NCBI GenBank assembly: GCA_019695215.1
Contig: JAIBAK010000008.1
Coordinates: forward strand, 40,987-104,986
Direction: 5' to 3'
DNA length: 64,000 bases
Origin: Bacteroidia bacterium
Lineage (GTDB): Bacteria > Bacteroidota > Bacteroidia > UKL13-3
Part shown: in pieces, positions 35,354 through 45,066 of the stretch
Position numbering within the stretch: the stretch's first letter is position 1
Layout: every line of letters begins with the position of its first letter
The notes under the pieces: generated by a model
What the model was told of the DNA's origin: nothing
Seen by the model: the letters and a program-made list of their open reading frames with translations, nothing else
Database searches by the model: none
Translations under genes and position numbers: made by a program

Positions 35354-37645
35354 ATGAAATCATTCCGAAAACTAATTTTATTGCTCTCTCCCTTAAAAGA
35401 TGATATAAAACGAATTTATTTTCTTGCCATCGCACAGGCGTTGTTTTATATATCTGTTCCGTTGGGAATTCAGGCTATAGTTACCTATACCATGGCCGGT
35501 AAAATATCGGCTTCGTTAATTCTTTTAGGAACCCTCACCATCATTGCCGTAATCTTTATCGGCCTGTTTCAGCTTTGGCAAATGAGGGTGAATGAAACGG
35601 TTCAGCAAAAGCTGCTGGCTTATTTCGGAATCAAATTTTCAGAGAAAATAACCCGCTTACATCCCAATCTTTACCTCACATCCTACCTTCCGGGTAAAAT
35701 AAATCACTTCTTTGATGTACTTACACTTCAAAAGGGATTGTCGAAAATTCTGCTCGATGTATCTTTTTCTATCATCAGCATTGCTTTTGGTCTGCTCATC
35801 CTGTCGGCCTACACTTCCTTTTTCATGATATTTACAGTGGCAACAGCGCTTGCCTTCTACTATATCGTCAAGGTATACGGTAATAAATCAATTGAAACAA
35901 GCTGGAATGAATCAACAAAAAAATATTTGTTTGTTGACTGGCTTCAAAAACTTTTCAGCGGATTGAAAAATAATGATCCGCAATTCACTAATGATTTCAT
36001 TATCGAGCAAACGAATGAATCGTTGCTTCAATATATTACCGATAAAAATAAACACTTTCAGAATTTAGATATCCAGTACCGGAGTATTTTGGGGTTCAAG
36101 GTGTTTTTTACCGCAGTTACACTCTTTCTGGGTATCTGGCTGGTGCAGGCAGGCTACTTAAATATCGGACAGTTTGTGGCATCAGAAATTCTGGTAATTT
36201 TAATAATCAATTCGGTAGAAAAGCTTGTGATCAGTTTAAAAACCGTTTACGATGTTTTTACCGCTACCGAAAAATTGTTTATGGTTCTTGAGCTCGAAAA
36301 TGAATCAAATCCGGCAATGGAAACGAGGTTTAAACATACACTGGAGCAAATTTCACAACGAATCTATTCACAAACCTATTCTACCAATACCAAACGGCTG
36401 ATTTATTCTTTTTGTGCGGTTATTTTAATCACCCTTTTTATGCCCTGGAACCAGACTATTTACAGCGAAGGGGTAGTGAGTAACTTAAATCCTGCCAATA
36501 AACCTCAGGTGATCTCTTCCAGAATATCGGGAAGAATAGAAAGGTGGTATGTAAGAGAGGGGCAGGCTGTTAAAAAGAATGATACTATTGCATTTATTTC
36601 TGAAGTAAAAGAAGAATACATTGACCCGCAACTGGTTGAAAGAACCCAATCACAGGTTAATTCAAAAGAATCTTCTATTTATTCTTATGAAAGTAAAATT
36701 AACTCTATCAATACCCAAATTGACGCGATCAACGCTGCGTTAATTTTAAAACTGGAACAAGGCAGAATTAAATTACAGCAGGCCAGGGTAAGGGTACATG
36801 CCGACAGCGTGGAATTTGCCGCTGTAGCGGCTAATTATAAAATTACGGAAGAACAGTTTAAACGGTATGAAGGATTGCTGGCTGAGGGTGTAATTTCAAA
36901 AACAGATCTGGAAAACAGAAAAGCAAAAGTTCAGGAGAGTTTGTCGAAAAGGACAATTGCTGAAAATAAATTCATCAACAGCAAAAATGAACTGGTAAAT
37001 ATCGCCATCGAACTAAATTCCATCAAGCAGGAGTATAACGAGAAGTTAATGAAAGCGGAGTCCGATAAATTTTCATCTTTATCTGCCCTGTACGAGGCCG
37101 AGGCTGAATTATCAAAAATGCAAAATAAACTCAGCAATTACGGAATTCGAAATTCGTTTTATTACCTCACCGCTCCGCAGGATGGGTATATTACCAAATC
37201 GTATGTGCAGGGCGTGGGCGATATTGTTAAAGACGGTGCACCTTTAGTAAGTTTTGTGCCTAACAGTGATGACCTGTCAATAGAACTTTACATTGAGCCC
37301 ATGGACTTGCCTTTGGTTCATAAAGACATGAACATTCAGTTAACTTTTGACGGTTGGCCGGCATTTGTATTTTCAGGCTGGCCGGGGGTTAGTTTTGGAA
37401 CGTATCAGGCAAAAGTTGTCGCCATTGATCAGGGGATTTCTGAAAATGGAAAATTCAGAATTCTGGCACAAAAAGGTAAACAGAACTGGCCTTTTTCCAT
37501 TCGCGTTGGCTCGGGGGTAAAAGGTTTTGTATTGCTTAATAAGGTTCCGGTGATTTATGAACTATGGCGAAAAATTAACGGGTTTCCTCCTGAATTTTAC
37601 AAACAAGAACCAAACAAGAATCAAAATGAAAAGGGCACTAAGTAA
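35354..37645 (+). CDS. ABC-exporter transmembrane domain fused to a HlyD-type adaptor (no ATPase domain)
   Basis: A 763-residue fusion. Residues 1-310 resemble the six-helix membrane domain of a type I ABC exporter (helices ~21-45, 53-75, 133-152, 154-172, 249-266 and 272-290; end at FTATEKLFMVLELE, just where the nucleotide-binding domain would begin). No Walker A, signature or Walker B motif follows. Instead there is a new membrane segment (348-364), a lipoyl/barrel start (SNLNPANKPQVISSRISGRI), a long coiled coil (~425-600) and a HlyD-like C-terminal half (YLTAPQDGYITKSYVQGVGD). It is translationally coupled to a TolC-type gene. It is probably an exporter or T1SS-like adaptor that needs an ATPase encoded elsewhere, or one that has lost ATP dependence. 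Confidence 0.75.
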   Translation: MKSFRKLILLLSPLKDDIKRIYFLAIAQALFYISVPLGIQAIVTYTMAGKISASLILLGTLTIIAVIFIGLFQLWQMRVNETVQQKLLAYFGIKFSEKITRLHPNLYLTSYLPGKINHFFDVLTLQKGLSKILLDVSFSIISIAFGLLILSAYTSFFMIFTVATALAFYYIVKVYGNKSIETSWNESTKKYLFVDWLQKLFSGLKNNDPQFTNDFIIEQTNESLLQYITDKNKHFQNLDIQYRSILGFKVFFTAVTLFLGIWLVQAGYLNIGQFVASEILVILIINSVEKLVISLKTVYDVFTATEKLFMVLELENESNPAMETRFKHTLEQISQRIYSQTYSTNTKRLIYSFCAVILITLFMPWNQTIYSEGVVSNLNPANKPQVISSRISGRIERWYVREGQAVKKNDTIAFISEVKEEYIDPQLVERTQSQVNSKESSIYSYESKINSINTQIDAINAALILKLEQGRIKLQQARVRVHADSVEFAAVAANYKITEEQFKRYEGLLAEGVISKTDLENRKAKVQESLSKRTIAENKFINSKNELVNIAIELNSIKQEYNEKLMKAESDKFSSLSALYEAEAELSKMQNKLSNYGIRNSFYYLTAPQDGYITKSYVQGVGDIVKDGAPLVSFVPNSDDLSIELYIEPMDLPLVHKDMNIQLTFDGWPAFVFSGWPGVSFGTYQAKVVAIDQGISENGKFRILAQKGKQNWPFSIRVGSGVKGFVLLNKVPVIYELWRKINGFPPEFYKQEPNKNQNEKGTK

Positions 37646-39032
37646 TATTTGTTTTTTCTTGTTTCTTTTTCCTGCATCTCCGTTGTTAAAGGCTCAGGAT
37701 ACTTTAAGCTACAACGCCTTTATAAAAAACATTCATAATCATCATCCGCTGGTTTTACGCGCAAAAAATATCCGTCTCTCAGGTGATTTTGTCTATCAAT
37801 CTGCCAAAGGTGGTTTTGATCCGGTGCTGTCAGGTAGTTATAATGAAAAATATTTCGATACTAAAAACTATTACTCCATCCTTAATGCTTCCATTAAACA
37901 ACCTCTGTATACTTCACAATATGTAGTTGCCGGTTACGATTATGCACAAGGGGCATTTGTTGACCCCGAAACGCAAACAACCCGAAACGGAATGCCATTT
38001 CTTGGAGTGGAGGCCGCCCTGCTGCAGGGGTTAACTTTTGATAAACGAAGAGCCGACCTGCTTAAGGCAAAAAGTTATAAGAATTACTACGAGGCCGAGC
38101 AAAATGTGCTTTTAAACGAATTATTATACAACGCATCATTGCACTATTTTGAATGGATTTTTTCAATAAAGGAGTTAAATCTTTATGATCATTTCACCTT
38201 TTTAGCCGAGCAAAGGTTCAAGGCCATCAGTGCCCTTTCGAAAATTGGAGAACTGGCTTCGGTTGATTCTGTGGAGGCCGCTATTTTGTTTCATAGTCGC
38301 TCGCTCGATATGCAATCGGTTAAAATCAATAACCAGAAAACAAAAACAAATTTACTTACCTTTAACTGGGTTGGGACAACTCAGCCTTCCATATCATCCG
38401 TTGATTTATTTCCTGCCGATAGTCTGGAGATTTACTATGAAAAATCGAGGTTGCTTTTTAATTCCTTTTTGAACGATACCGCCTCAGTCAACCCCTATAT
38501 CCGAAAGTATCAGTCCCTGCAATCCATTTTAGATATCGAAAAAAGATACAGAGCCGAACTTATCAAACCTAAATTAGATGTGAAGTATAATTTTCTTGCA
38601 AATACCGCTTCCGGTTTCAATTCATCTTTTAACACAAATAATTACCGAATGGGGGTTACGTTTTCGCTTCCGGTATTTCTTCGCACTTCGGTTAATGAGT
38701 ATAAAATTTCAAAACTAAATGCGCAAAACAATCAGTTTGAACTAAACAACCGAACCAACGAAATTCAGTTTAAAGAAAAAGTAATCTGGCAAAACATGGC
38801 CGTGCTCAATGAGCAGTTGTTTAATTCAGAAAAGAATGTGAAGTATAGTAAATTGCTGTTGCAGGCCGAGCAAAAAAAGTTTGATCACGGAGAAAGTTCC
38901 CTGTTTTTATTGAATACGCGGGAGTCAAAATTGCTGGAGGCCGAATTGAAACTTGCCGAGTACCGGCTAAAGTTTATTAAAAACGTGCTGGAGCTGGTAT
39001 ATTTAAGAGGCGGGTTGAACTATAATTTATAA
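37626..39032 (+). CDS. TolC-family outer-membrane efflux protein
   Basis: A 468-residue protein read from ATG 37626 with a signal peptide (MKRALSNICFFLFLFPASPL, cut after LKAQ). Long amphipathic helices and the repeated pattern of outer-membrane efflux proteins follow: KPKLDVKYNFLANTAS, MGVTFSLPVFLRTSVNEYKI and FDHGESSLFLLNTRESKLLEAELKLAEY near the end, the last being a well-known TolC-family signature region. It overlaps the fusion-protein gene by 20 bp, so the two form an export system spanning both membranes. The stop lies 2 bp from the stop of the convergent histidine kinase. Confidence 0.82.
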   Translation: MKRALSNICFFLFLFPASPLLKAQDTLSYNAFIKNIHNHHPLVLRAKNIRLSGDFVYQSAKGGFDPVLSGSYNEKYFDTKNYYSILNASIKQPLYTSQYVVAGYDYAQGAFVDPETQTTRNGMPFLGVEAALLQGLTFDKRRADLLKAKSYKNYYEAEQNVLLNELLYNASLHYFEWIFSIKELNLYDHFTFLAEQRFKAISALSKIGELASVDSVEAAILFHSRSLDMQSVKINNQKTKTNLLTFNWVGTTQPSISSVDLFPADSLEIYYEKSRLLFNSFLNDTASVNPYIRKYQSLQSILDIEKRYRAELIKPKLDVKYNFLANTASGFNSSFNTNNYRMGVTFSLPVFLRTSVNEYKISKLNAQNNQFELNNRTNEIQFKEKVIWQNMAVLNEQLFNSEKNVKYSKLLLQAEQKKFDHGESSLFLLNTRESKLLEAELKLAEYRLKFIKNVLELVYLRGGLNYNL

Positions 39033-39034
39033 CG

Positions 39035-40900
39035 TTAATTCATTTTTGCTATATCCGGTTCTTTTTTCGGAAGTCCTACAAAAAAGGAAGCCCCTTCTCC
39101 CTGTTTGCTTTTAACCCAAACCTCTGCACCAATTCTGTCGGCAAGCGACTTTACAATAAAAAGTCCGAAGCCGGTTGAGTTTTCTCCTCCGGTTGGTTTA
39201 TTCAGCAGCACTTTCATTTTTGTGAACAAACTTTTCTGGTCATGTTCCGCTATGCCGGGCCCGTTGTCATGAATTTCAAAGATACACCGCTCATCATCAT
39301 CCATTAAATTCAGCGTTATTTCTCCGCCTGCCGGTGTGTACTTTATGGCGTTCGAAATAAGGTTTGACAGTATTTGCCTCAGGCATTGCAAATCGGTATT
39401 TACCGATAGCTGATTAAGTGCAATATTTTCTTTGAGCAAAATATTTTTTTCTTTCGCCAGCGGGGTAAAGTTCTTTACTTTATTATGCAAAAGCTCCTGC
39501 AGGTTTACCGGTTCAATTTTTAAATGGTAATCTACAATATCCGATTTCTCTAATGAAAGAAATTTGATAATCATTTCAAGACTTTCTTTGCTGGTATCCC
39601 TCACAATTTCCATAAACTGTTTCTGTTCTTCAGGGCTTATGTCCTTGTCTTGTAAAATAAGCTGCGAAAGCATGTTCACACGGGAAAGCGGACTTTTCAA
39701 ATCATGAGCCACTAAACGGATGAGTTCATTTTTTTCTTCATTCAATTTTCTCAGTTCCCTGTTTTTTAAATCAAGCAGTGTAATGGTTTGTTTTCTTTTG
39801 CGAAGGAAATAAACCGCTGATAACAGCAATACGGCCACTAAACAGGCAATAATGGCGAAGAAATACTTTTGCTGTTTAAGCTGCTCTACATGGGCATCCA
39901 TTTTTCTAAGATCGTACGACTGCTGCAAATCGGCTACCTGTACCGAAATACTTTCTTTGTAAACTGAATCGCGGAGCAGATTGTAACTTTTTGAGTAAGC
40001 CAGAGCCTTTTCGTAATTCCCCCACTCGCCATAAAGGTCGGCATACAACTTATAAATATCGAGCAACTCACTTTTAAATTTCCCTTTTCGTATTATCTGC
40101 TCGGCACTATCGGCATACAGTAATGCCTGTTCAAAGTGTTGAGTTTTAAAGTGGAAAAGTGCCAATAAATTAAACCACTCGCACTGTTGTTTTTTGTCCG
40201 GATTTATCTGTGCAATCAGCGCAGCTGCCTGCGGAAGATATACCCAAGCGGAATCAGGATTTCCTTTCAGGATATATACTTCCGAAATATTGCGAAGGTT
40301 TACGCAAAGAAATTTCAGGTTCCCGTATTTTTGATTAATTTCTTTTGCCTTAAAATAGTAATGCAGCGATGAATCCCATTGCTGCTCTTCAATAAATACA
40401 TTGCCTATATTATTCAGGGTTGAGGAGATATCCTTTTCTTTCCCGTTTTTTAACTTAATGGCAAGCGACCGCTGAAAATAATCAAGCGCCAGATTTTTAT
40501 TTTTTTGCAGTTTGTACACAATGCCAATATTGTTGTAAGCCGCCCCGGTTGATTTCGGATCGTTAAGCTTTTCTGCCATCTGCAGGTATTTATGGTACCA
40601 CAAAAGCGCGGTGTAATAATTCCCGATATCCTTGTTATAAATGCCCTGGTTATTGTAGTACGATGCAAGCCCTTTTTCATACCCCGTTTTGGTACACAGT
40701 TCTTCGGCAAGTTTTCCGTAATAAAGGGCACTGTCTACGTTTTCGTCAAGGTAAGTTTTAAAAAGTTCGTTGTACAAATCGGCTTTTTCTTTGTCGCTCA
40801 GCAAATGCTCTTTTTGCTTTACCAGCAGCAAACTGTCAGGAAGGCCCGCGTGAAGGAAAAACGGCCAAAGTATAAGTAGGAAAAGGAATGTTTTAAGCAT
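39035..40900 (-). CDS. TPR-containing membrane sensor histidine kinase
   Basis: A 621-residue protein. The signal peptide is followed by five or more tetratricopeptide repeats in the periplasm (residues ~30-320; GAAYNNIGIVYKLQKNKNLA, SSTLNNIGNVFIEEQQWD), one membrane helix (~346-366) and a coiled-coil linker. The HisKA domain has phospho-acceptor His399 (LVAHDLKSP), and the HATPase domain has N-box NAIKYTPAGGE, G1 DNGPGI and G2 STGFGLFIVKS. No receiver domain or adjacent response-regulator gene is seen, so the partner is encoded elsewhere. The signal sensed is unknown; the TPR sensor suggests a protein or peptide partner. Confidence 0.88.
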   Translation of the reverse strand: MLKTFLFLLILWPFFLHAGLPDSLLLVKQKEHLLSDKEKADLYNELFKTYLDENVDSALYYGKLAEELCTKTGYEKGLASYYNNQGIYNKDIGNYYTALLWYHKYLQMAEKLNDPKSTGAAYNNIGIVYKLQKNKNLALDYFQRSLAIKLKNGKEKDISSTLNNIGNVFIEEQQWDSSLHYYFKAKEINQKYGNLKFLCVNLRNISEVYILKGNPDSAWVYLPQAAALIAQINPDKKQQCEWFNLLALFHFKTQHFEQALLYADSAEQIIRKGKFKSELLDIYKLYADLYGEWGNYEKALAYSKSYNLLRDSVYKESISVQVADLQQSYDLRKMDAHVEQLKQQKYFFAIIACLVAVLLLSAVYFLRKRKQTITLLDLKNRELRKLNEEKNELIRLVAHDLKSPLSRVNMLSQLILQDKDISPEEQKQFMEIVRDTSKESLEMIIKFLSLEKSDIVDYHLKIEPVNLQELLHNKVKNFTPLAKEKNILLKENIALNQLSVNTDLQCLRQILSNLISNAIKYTPAGGEITLNLMDDDERCIFEIHDNGPGIAEHDQKSLFTKMKVLLNKPTGGENSTGFGLFIVKSLADRIGAEVWVKSKQGEGASFFVGLPKKEPDIAKMN

Positions 40901-40975
40901 GCTTGGTGTGATAAAGTTAGAAAAAATTATATAAAACGCAAACTTTAGGTTTAATTTACGATTTTATTTACCCGC

Positions 40976-42868
40976 ATGAAATCAATAGAAACATATTCCG
41001 ATTACCTCGAGGTATACCAAAAAAGTGTGTCGCAGCCTGAAGTTTTCTGGGCCGAAACAGCTGCTGAATTTAGCTGGATTAAACCATGGGATAAGGTGCT
41101 CGACTGGAATTTTAATACTCCTGAAGTTTCCTGGTTCACCGGTGCCGAACTTAATATTACTCAAAATTGCCTCGACAGGCATTTAAGTGAGTATGGAGAA
41201 AAGCTTGCAGTTATCTGGGAGCCAAATGACCCTGCCGAACCTGTTCGTAAAATTACCTATGCCCGGCTGCACGAACTGGTATGCCGGTTTGCCAACGTAC
41301 TGGTAGCAAACGGAACTAAAAAGGGCGACCGCATTTGCATATATATGCCAATGGTTCCCGAAGCAATGGTGGCCATGCTGGCATGCGCCCGCGTAGGAGC
41401 GGTTCACTCGGTGGTGTTTGCAGGTTTTTCGGCACAATCAATTTCCGACCGCATTAACGACAGCGGATGCAACATGATTATTACTGCCGATGGAACTATG
41501 CGCGGGGATAAAAAAATAAACCTTAAAGAAATTGTTGACGATGCCTTACAGGTATGTCCCACCATTAAGCACTGCATTGTTTTTAAAAACCGCGGGTGGA
41601 ATATTGAAATGAAAGCAGGTCGCGATACCTGGTGGCATAGTGAAATGCATAAAGTAAATGCCGTGCACACGGCCGAGGTAATGAAACCCGAGGATCCTCT
41701 TTTTATCCTCTACACTTCGGGTTCGACCGGTAAACCCAAAGGCGTTTTGCATACCTGTTGCGGGTATATGGTGCAAACCGGTTTTTCTTTTAAAACAGTA
41801 TTTAATTACAAACCACATCAGATTTTTTGGTGCACGGCCGATGTGGGCTGGGTTACAGGGCATAGTTACATCGTTTACGGTCCGTTGTTAAATGCGGCCA
41901 CACAGGTAATGTTTGAGGGTATTCCAACTTTTCCTGATGCAGGTCGTTTTTGGGATGTGGTAGATAAGCACGAGGTTAATATTTTTTATACGGCACCCAC
42001 TGCCATTCGCAGTTTAATGGCTTATGGCGATAAATACCTCGAAGATAAAAAACTTACTTCACTCGAAGTGCTTGGCTCGGTGGGAGAGCCTATCAATGAA
42101 GAAGCATGGTATTGGTATCACGATAAAGTAGGCAGAGAGCACTGTGCCATTGTTGATACCTGGTGGCAAACCGAAACGGGTTCGGTACTTATGACTCCCA
42201 TAGCGGGCCTGGGCGTGGCTAAACCTGGATATGCGATGTATCCCATGCCGGGAGTGCAGCCGGTGCTGGTAAATGAAAAAGGAGAAGAAATCACAGGCAA
42301 TGGGGTTGAGGGAAATCTTTGTATAAAATTCCCGTGGCCAAGTATGGCACGCACAGTTTTTGGCGATCATGAGCGTTTCAGGCAAACTTATTTCAGTACT
42401 TATCCCGGCCTATATTTTACAGGTGACGGATGCAAGCGAGATGAAGAAGGTTTTTATCGCATTACAGGCAGGGTAGATGACGTGATTAATGTATCGGGTC
42501 ACCGCATAGGAACGGGAGAGGTGGAAGACGCCATTAACGATCATGAATGCGTAGTTGAAAGTGCCGTAGTCGGTTTTCCGCACGATATTAAAGGACAGGG
42601 ATTGTATGCTTACGTTATTTGCGACAAACCAATAACTGACTTGGTTAAGTTACAACAGGAAATAAAACAACTGGTAAATGACCGGATAGGCCCCTTTGCC
42701 CGACCCGATAAAATTCAACTGGTACGTGCGCTTCCCAAAACCCGCTCCGGAAAAATTATGCGCAGAATTTTGCGCAAAATTGCCGAAGGCGAAACATCAA
42801 ATTTGGGTGATACCACTACCTTGCTCGACCCGGCCGTGGTTGAGGATATAAAGAGCGGAGTACAGTAG
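40976..42868 (+). CDS. acs: Acetate-CoA ligase (AMP-forming)
   Basis: Acs converts acetate, ATP and CoA to acetyl-CoA. The 630-residue protein has the adenylation P-loop LYTSGSTGKPKGVLHT, the acetate-pocket region VDTWWQTETGS and the C-terminal PKTRSGKIMRRILRKI with Lys593, the residue essential for adenylation and known to be regulated by acetylation in this family. It is full length and stands alone on the plus strand. The start ATG at 40976 gives the usual N-terminal region before FWAETAAEF-like sequence. Confidence 0.95.
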   Translation: MKSIETYSDYLEVYQKSVSQPEVFWAETAAEFSWIKPWDKVLDWNFNTPEVSWFTGAELNITQNCLDRHLSEYGEKLAVIWEPNDPAEPVRKITYARLHELVCRFANVLVANGTKKGDRICIYMPMVPEAMVAMLACARVGAVHSVVFAGFSAQSISDRINDSGCNMIITADGTMRGDKKINLKEIVDDALQVCPTIKHCIVFKNRGWNIEMKAGRDTWWHSEMHKVNAVHTAEVMKPEDPLFILYTSGSTGKPKGVLHTCCGYMVQTGFSFKTVFNYKPHQIFWCTADVGWVTGHSYIVYGPLLNAATQVMFEGIPTFPDAGRFWDVVDKHEVNIFYTAPTAIRSLMAYGDKYLEDKKLTSLEVLGSVGEPINEEAWYWYHDKVGREHCAIVDTWWQTETGSVLMTPIAGLGVAKPGYAMYPMPGVQPVLVNEKGEEITGNGVEGNLCIKFPWPSMARTVFGDHERFRQTYFSTYPGLYFTGDGCKRDEEGFYRITGRVDDVINVSGHRIGTGEVEDAINDHECVVESAVVGFPHDIKGQGLYAYVICDKPITDLVKLQQEIKQLVNDRIGPFARPDKIQLVRALPKTRSGKIMRRILRKIAEGETSNLGDTTTLLDPAVVEDIKSGVQ

Positions 42869-42877
42869 AAAAACCCG

Positions 42878-42885
42878 TATTTTTG
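42878..42885 (+). promoter_or_regulatory. Possible -7 box of the cyclophilin gene
   Basis: TATTTTTG matches TAnnTTTG and lies 35 bp before the ATG at 42921. No clear -33 element is seen, because the region falls in the acs 3' end. Confidence 0.35.
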
Positions 42886-42920
42886 CAGCCCTCACGATAA
42901 ATAATAATTGAATAACATAT

Positions 42921-43358
42921 ATGCGTACAGCTGAAATTCACACCAATAAAGGTGTAATGAAAGTAGAGTTCTTTGAGCAGGATGCTCCCGGAACCGTGGA
43001 AAATTTTTGTAAACTGGCTCAAAGTGGTTTTTACAACGGGGTAAGTTTTCACCGGGTTATTCCTGATTTTGTAATTCAGGGCGGAGACCCCACCGGAACC
43101 GGAGCAGGCGGACCGGGTTACTCCATTAAATGTGAACTAACCGGAGGAAATCAATACCACGACCGGGGCGTTTTGTCAATGGCTCACAGGGGACGTGATA
43201 CCGGAGGCTCCCAGTTTTTTATTTGCCACAACAGGCAAAACACCCAACACCTCGACCGCAACCATACCTGTTTTGGAAAAGTGATTGACGGACTTGATGT
43301 AATTGAGCAAATTCGTCAGGGTGATGTAATGGAAAAAGTGGTAATTCACGAATCCTGA
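42921..43358 (+). CDS. Cyclophilin-type peptidyl-prolyl isomerase
   Basis: A 145-residue single-domain cyclophilin without a signal peptide, so probably cytoplasmic. The active-site residues are visible: [15 protein letters not shown], the GGSQFFIC core and [18 protein letters not shown]. It catalyses cis-trans isomerisation of Xaa-Pro bonds during folding. It is followed 12 bp later by a DnaJ-domain gene, which gives a small chaperone pair. Confidence 0.93.
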   Translation: MRTAEIHTNKGVMKVEFFEQDAPGTVENFCKLAQSGFYNGVSFHRVIPDFVIQGGDPTGTGAGGPGYSIKCELTGGNQYHDRGVLSMAHRGRDTGGSQFFICHNRQNTQHLDRNHTCFGKVIDGLDVIEQIRQGDVMEKVVIHES

Positions 43359-43370
43359 TTAAACTGATTC

Positions 43371-44108
43371 ATGGGTAAATACGGCAAGTGGATAGGCGGG
43401 GGACTCGGTTTTGTGCTGGGCGGTCCTATCGGAGTGGTTTTGGGTTTTGCCATCGGTTCTATGTTTGATCATGCTACCATGCCACCAATGCCTGGGGATG
43501 AATCATCCGAAAACACCTCTCAGGTTTCATCGGGCGATTTCAGTATTAGTTTACTGGTGCTTTGTGCAGCTATTATGCGGGCCGATGGCAAGGTGGTGGT
43601 AGGCGAACTTGATTTTGTAAAAGAGTTTTTTAAACAACACTACGGTGTTGAACGCACCCGGCAGTATATGGCCATGCTGCGCGAAATGCTCAAACAGGAT
43701 TTTTCGGTAAGGCAGGTATGTATTCAGATTCGCCAGCATGTTGACCATGCATCGCGGTTGCAGTTGCTTCATTTGTTATATGGAGTAGCCAATGCCGATG
43801 GCAGCATTGACAAACGGGAGCTCGAAGAAATTGAACGCATTGCTTCATATCTTGGTATTTCCGAAGGCGATTCACACTCCCTGCGCGCCATGTATTATCA
43901 GGACACTCGCCACGCATACGATATTTTGGAAATAACACGGGAAGCAAGTGATGAGGAAGTGAAAAAAGCTTACCGCAAACTTGCTGTTAAACATCACCCC
44001 GATAAGGTAGCTCATTTGGGCGAGGAAATACAAAAAAGCGCTAAAGAAAAGTTTCAGAAACTTCAGGATGCCTACGAAAAAATTAAAAAAGAAAGGGGAA
44101 TTAACTGA
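43371..44108 (+). CDS. TerB-DnaJ domain protein (DjlA-like co-chaperone)
   Basis: A 245-residue protein. A glycine-rich hydrophobic N-terminus (GKWIGGGLGFVLGGPIGVVL, ~4-30) may be a membrane anchor, as in DjlA. Residues ~55-165 form a TerB-like helical domain (LCAAIMRADGKVVVGELDFV, ANADGSIDKRELEEI). Residues ~183-245 are a J domain with the HPD motif at His209-Asp211 (AVKHHPDK). The order anchor-TerB-J is that of DjlA. It should stimulate DnaK ATPase at the membrane. Its stop overlaps the next ATG by one base (TGATG). Confidence 0.88.
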   Translation: MGKYGKWIGGGLGFVLGGPIGVVLGFAIGSMFDHATMPPMPGDESSENTSQVSSGDFSISLLVLCAAIMRADGKVVVGELDFVKEFFKQHYGVERTRQYMAMLREMLKQDFSVRQVCIQIRQHVDHASRLQLLHLLYGVANADGSIDKRELEEIERIASYLGISEGDSHSLRAMYYQDTRHAYDILEITREASDEEVKKAYRKLAVKHHPDKVAHLGEEIQKSAKEKFQKLQDAYEKIKKERGIN

Positions 44109-44554
44109 TGAAACCGCTTATTGTTTCACTGTTACTGGCAGCCTCAATGGCAGCGGGTGCACAAACCTGCACTAAGGAAACATTCAGCAGCGTAAGCGAC
44201 CGGATTGTGGCCGAAGGATACACTATTGTTGAGCATAAAACTTCCGCTTCGGTTCCTGTTCAGGGTGCGCAGAGTTATGTTTTTTATGTAGAGCCGGGCA
44301 ACGAATATGTTTTTGTGATTACCTCTCTTCAGGATATAACCAAAGGAGAGTTTATCGGAGTCAATATATCCGACAGTTCGGGTAAAATTACCTCCCGATT
44401 AGTAAACGATAAATACGCAGAAGTACATTTTACCCCGCGAAGAGCCGAATACATAACCATTGAAACATGGTTCAGAAGCAACGATAAAAACCGCGATCGT
44501 TTTTGTTTATATCATTTGTTTGCCGGGCGCAAACTTGAACCTGATGGCCGGTAA
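44108..44554 (+). CDS. Small secreted protein of unknown function
   Basis: A 148-residue protein with signal peptide MKPLIVSLLLAASMAAGAQ followed by a predicted beta-sandwich (AQSYVFYVEPGNEYVFVITS, EFIGVNISDSSGKITSRLV, AEYITIETWFRSND). I do not recognise a family, though the pattern recalls periplasmic jelly-roll proteins that follow DnaJ-like genes in related genomes. It overlaps the DnaJ gene by 1 bp and the YkgJ-like gene by 11 bp. Confidence 0.7.
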   Translation: MKPLIVSLLLAASMAAGAQTCTKETFSSVSDRIVAEGYTIVEHKTSASVPVQGAQSYVFYVEPGNEYVFVITSLQDITKGEFIGVNISDSSGKITSRLVNDKYAEVHFTPRRAEYITIETWFRSNDKNRDRFCLYHLFAGRKLEPDGR

Positions 44555-45047
44555 AAATCAATACACACTTGAGGTGCTGCGCCTGTTTTCGCGCAAAGGG
44601 CAGCAGCAGTTGACTAAGCGCAAAAAATGGTTTGAACAGTTAAAACAAAAAGATACCGGAGAGGTTGACCGTTTTTTTCACTCCCGGCACGAGGAAGTGT
44701 TTGCTCAATTCGATTGTCTTCAGTGTGCCAACTGTTGTAAAACCATAAGCCCGATTATTACACAAAAAGATATGGAGCGATTAGCTAAGCAGTTAAAAAT
44801 TTCCGTATCGGTTTTTTTACAGCAATACCTTTTTATGGATGAAGACGGAGACTTTGTTTTTAAACAAACGCCCTGTCCGTTTTTAGGTGCCGACAATTAC
44901 TGTTCGGTTTATAACAGCCGGCCCGATGCCTGCCGCGAATACCCGCATACCAACCGCAGAAAAATGAAGCAGATTCTCGACCTCACGTACCTGAACAGCC
45001 TCACTTGCCCCGCTGTTTGGAAAATGGTGGAGCGGTTTGACCGGTAA
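44544..45047 (+). CDS. YkgJ-family cysteine-cluster protein
   Basis: A 167-residue protein read from ATG 44544; the longer frame to 44460 lies wholly inside the preceding gene. The zinc/iron-chelating cluster is complete: FDCLQCANCCKTISPI, then TPCPFLGADNYCSVYNSRPD, then ACREYPHT and a final Cys near the end (SLTCPAVW). These proteins bind metal through eight cysteines, but their physiological role is not established. It is the last gene of the acs-side plus-strand run, coupled to the small secreted protein. Confidence 0.85.
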   Translation: MAGKNQYTLEVLRLFSRKGQQQLTKRKKWFEQLKQKDTGEVDRFFHSRHEEVFAQFDCLQCANCCKTISPIITQKDMERLAKQLKISVSVFLQQYLFMDEDGDFVFKQTPCPFLGADNYCSVYNSRPDACREYPHTNRRKMKQILDLTYLNSLTCPAVWKMVERFDR

Positions 45048-45066
45048 GGAAAAATTCCAATAAAAA

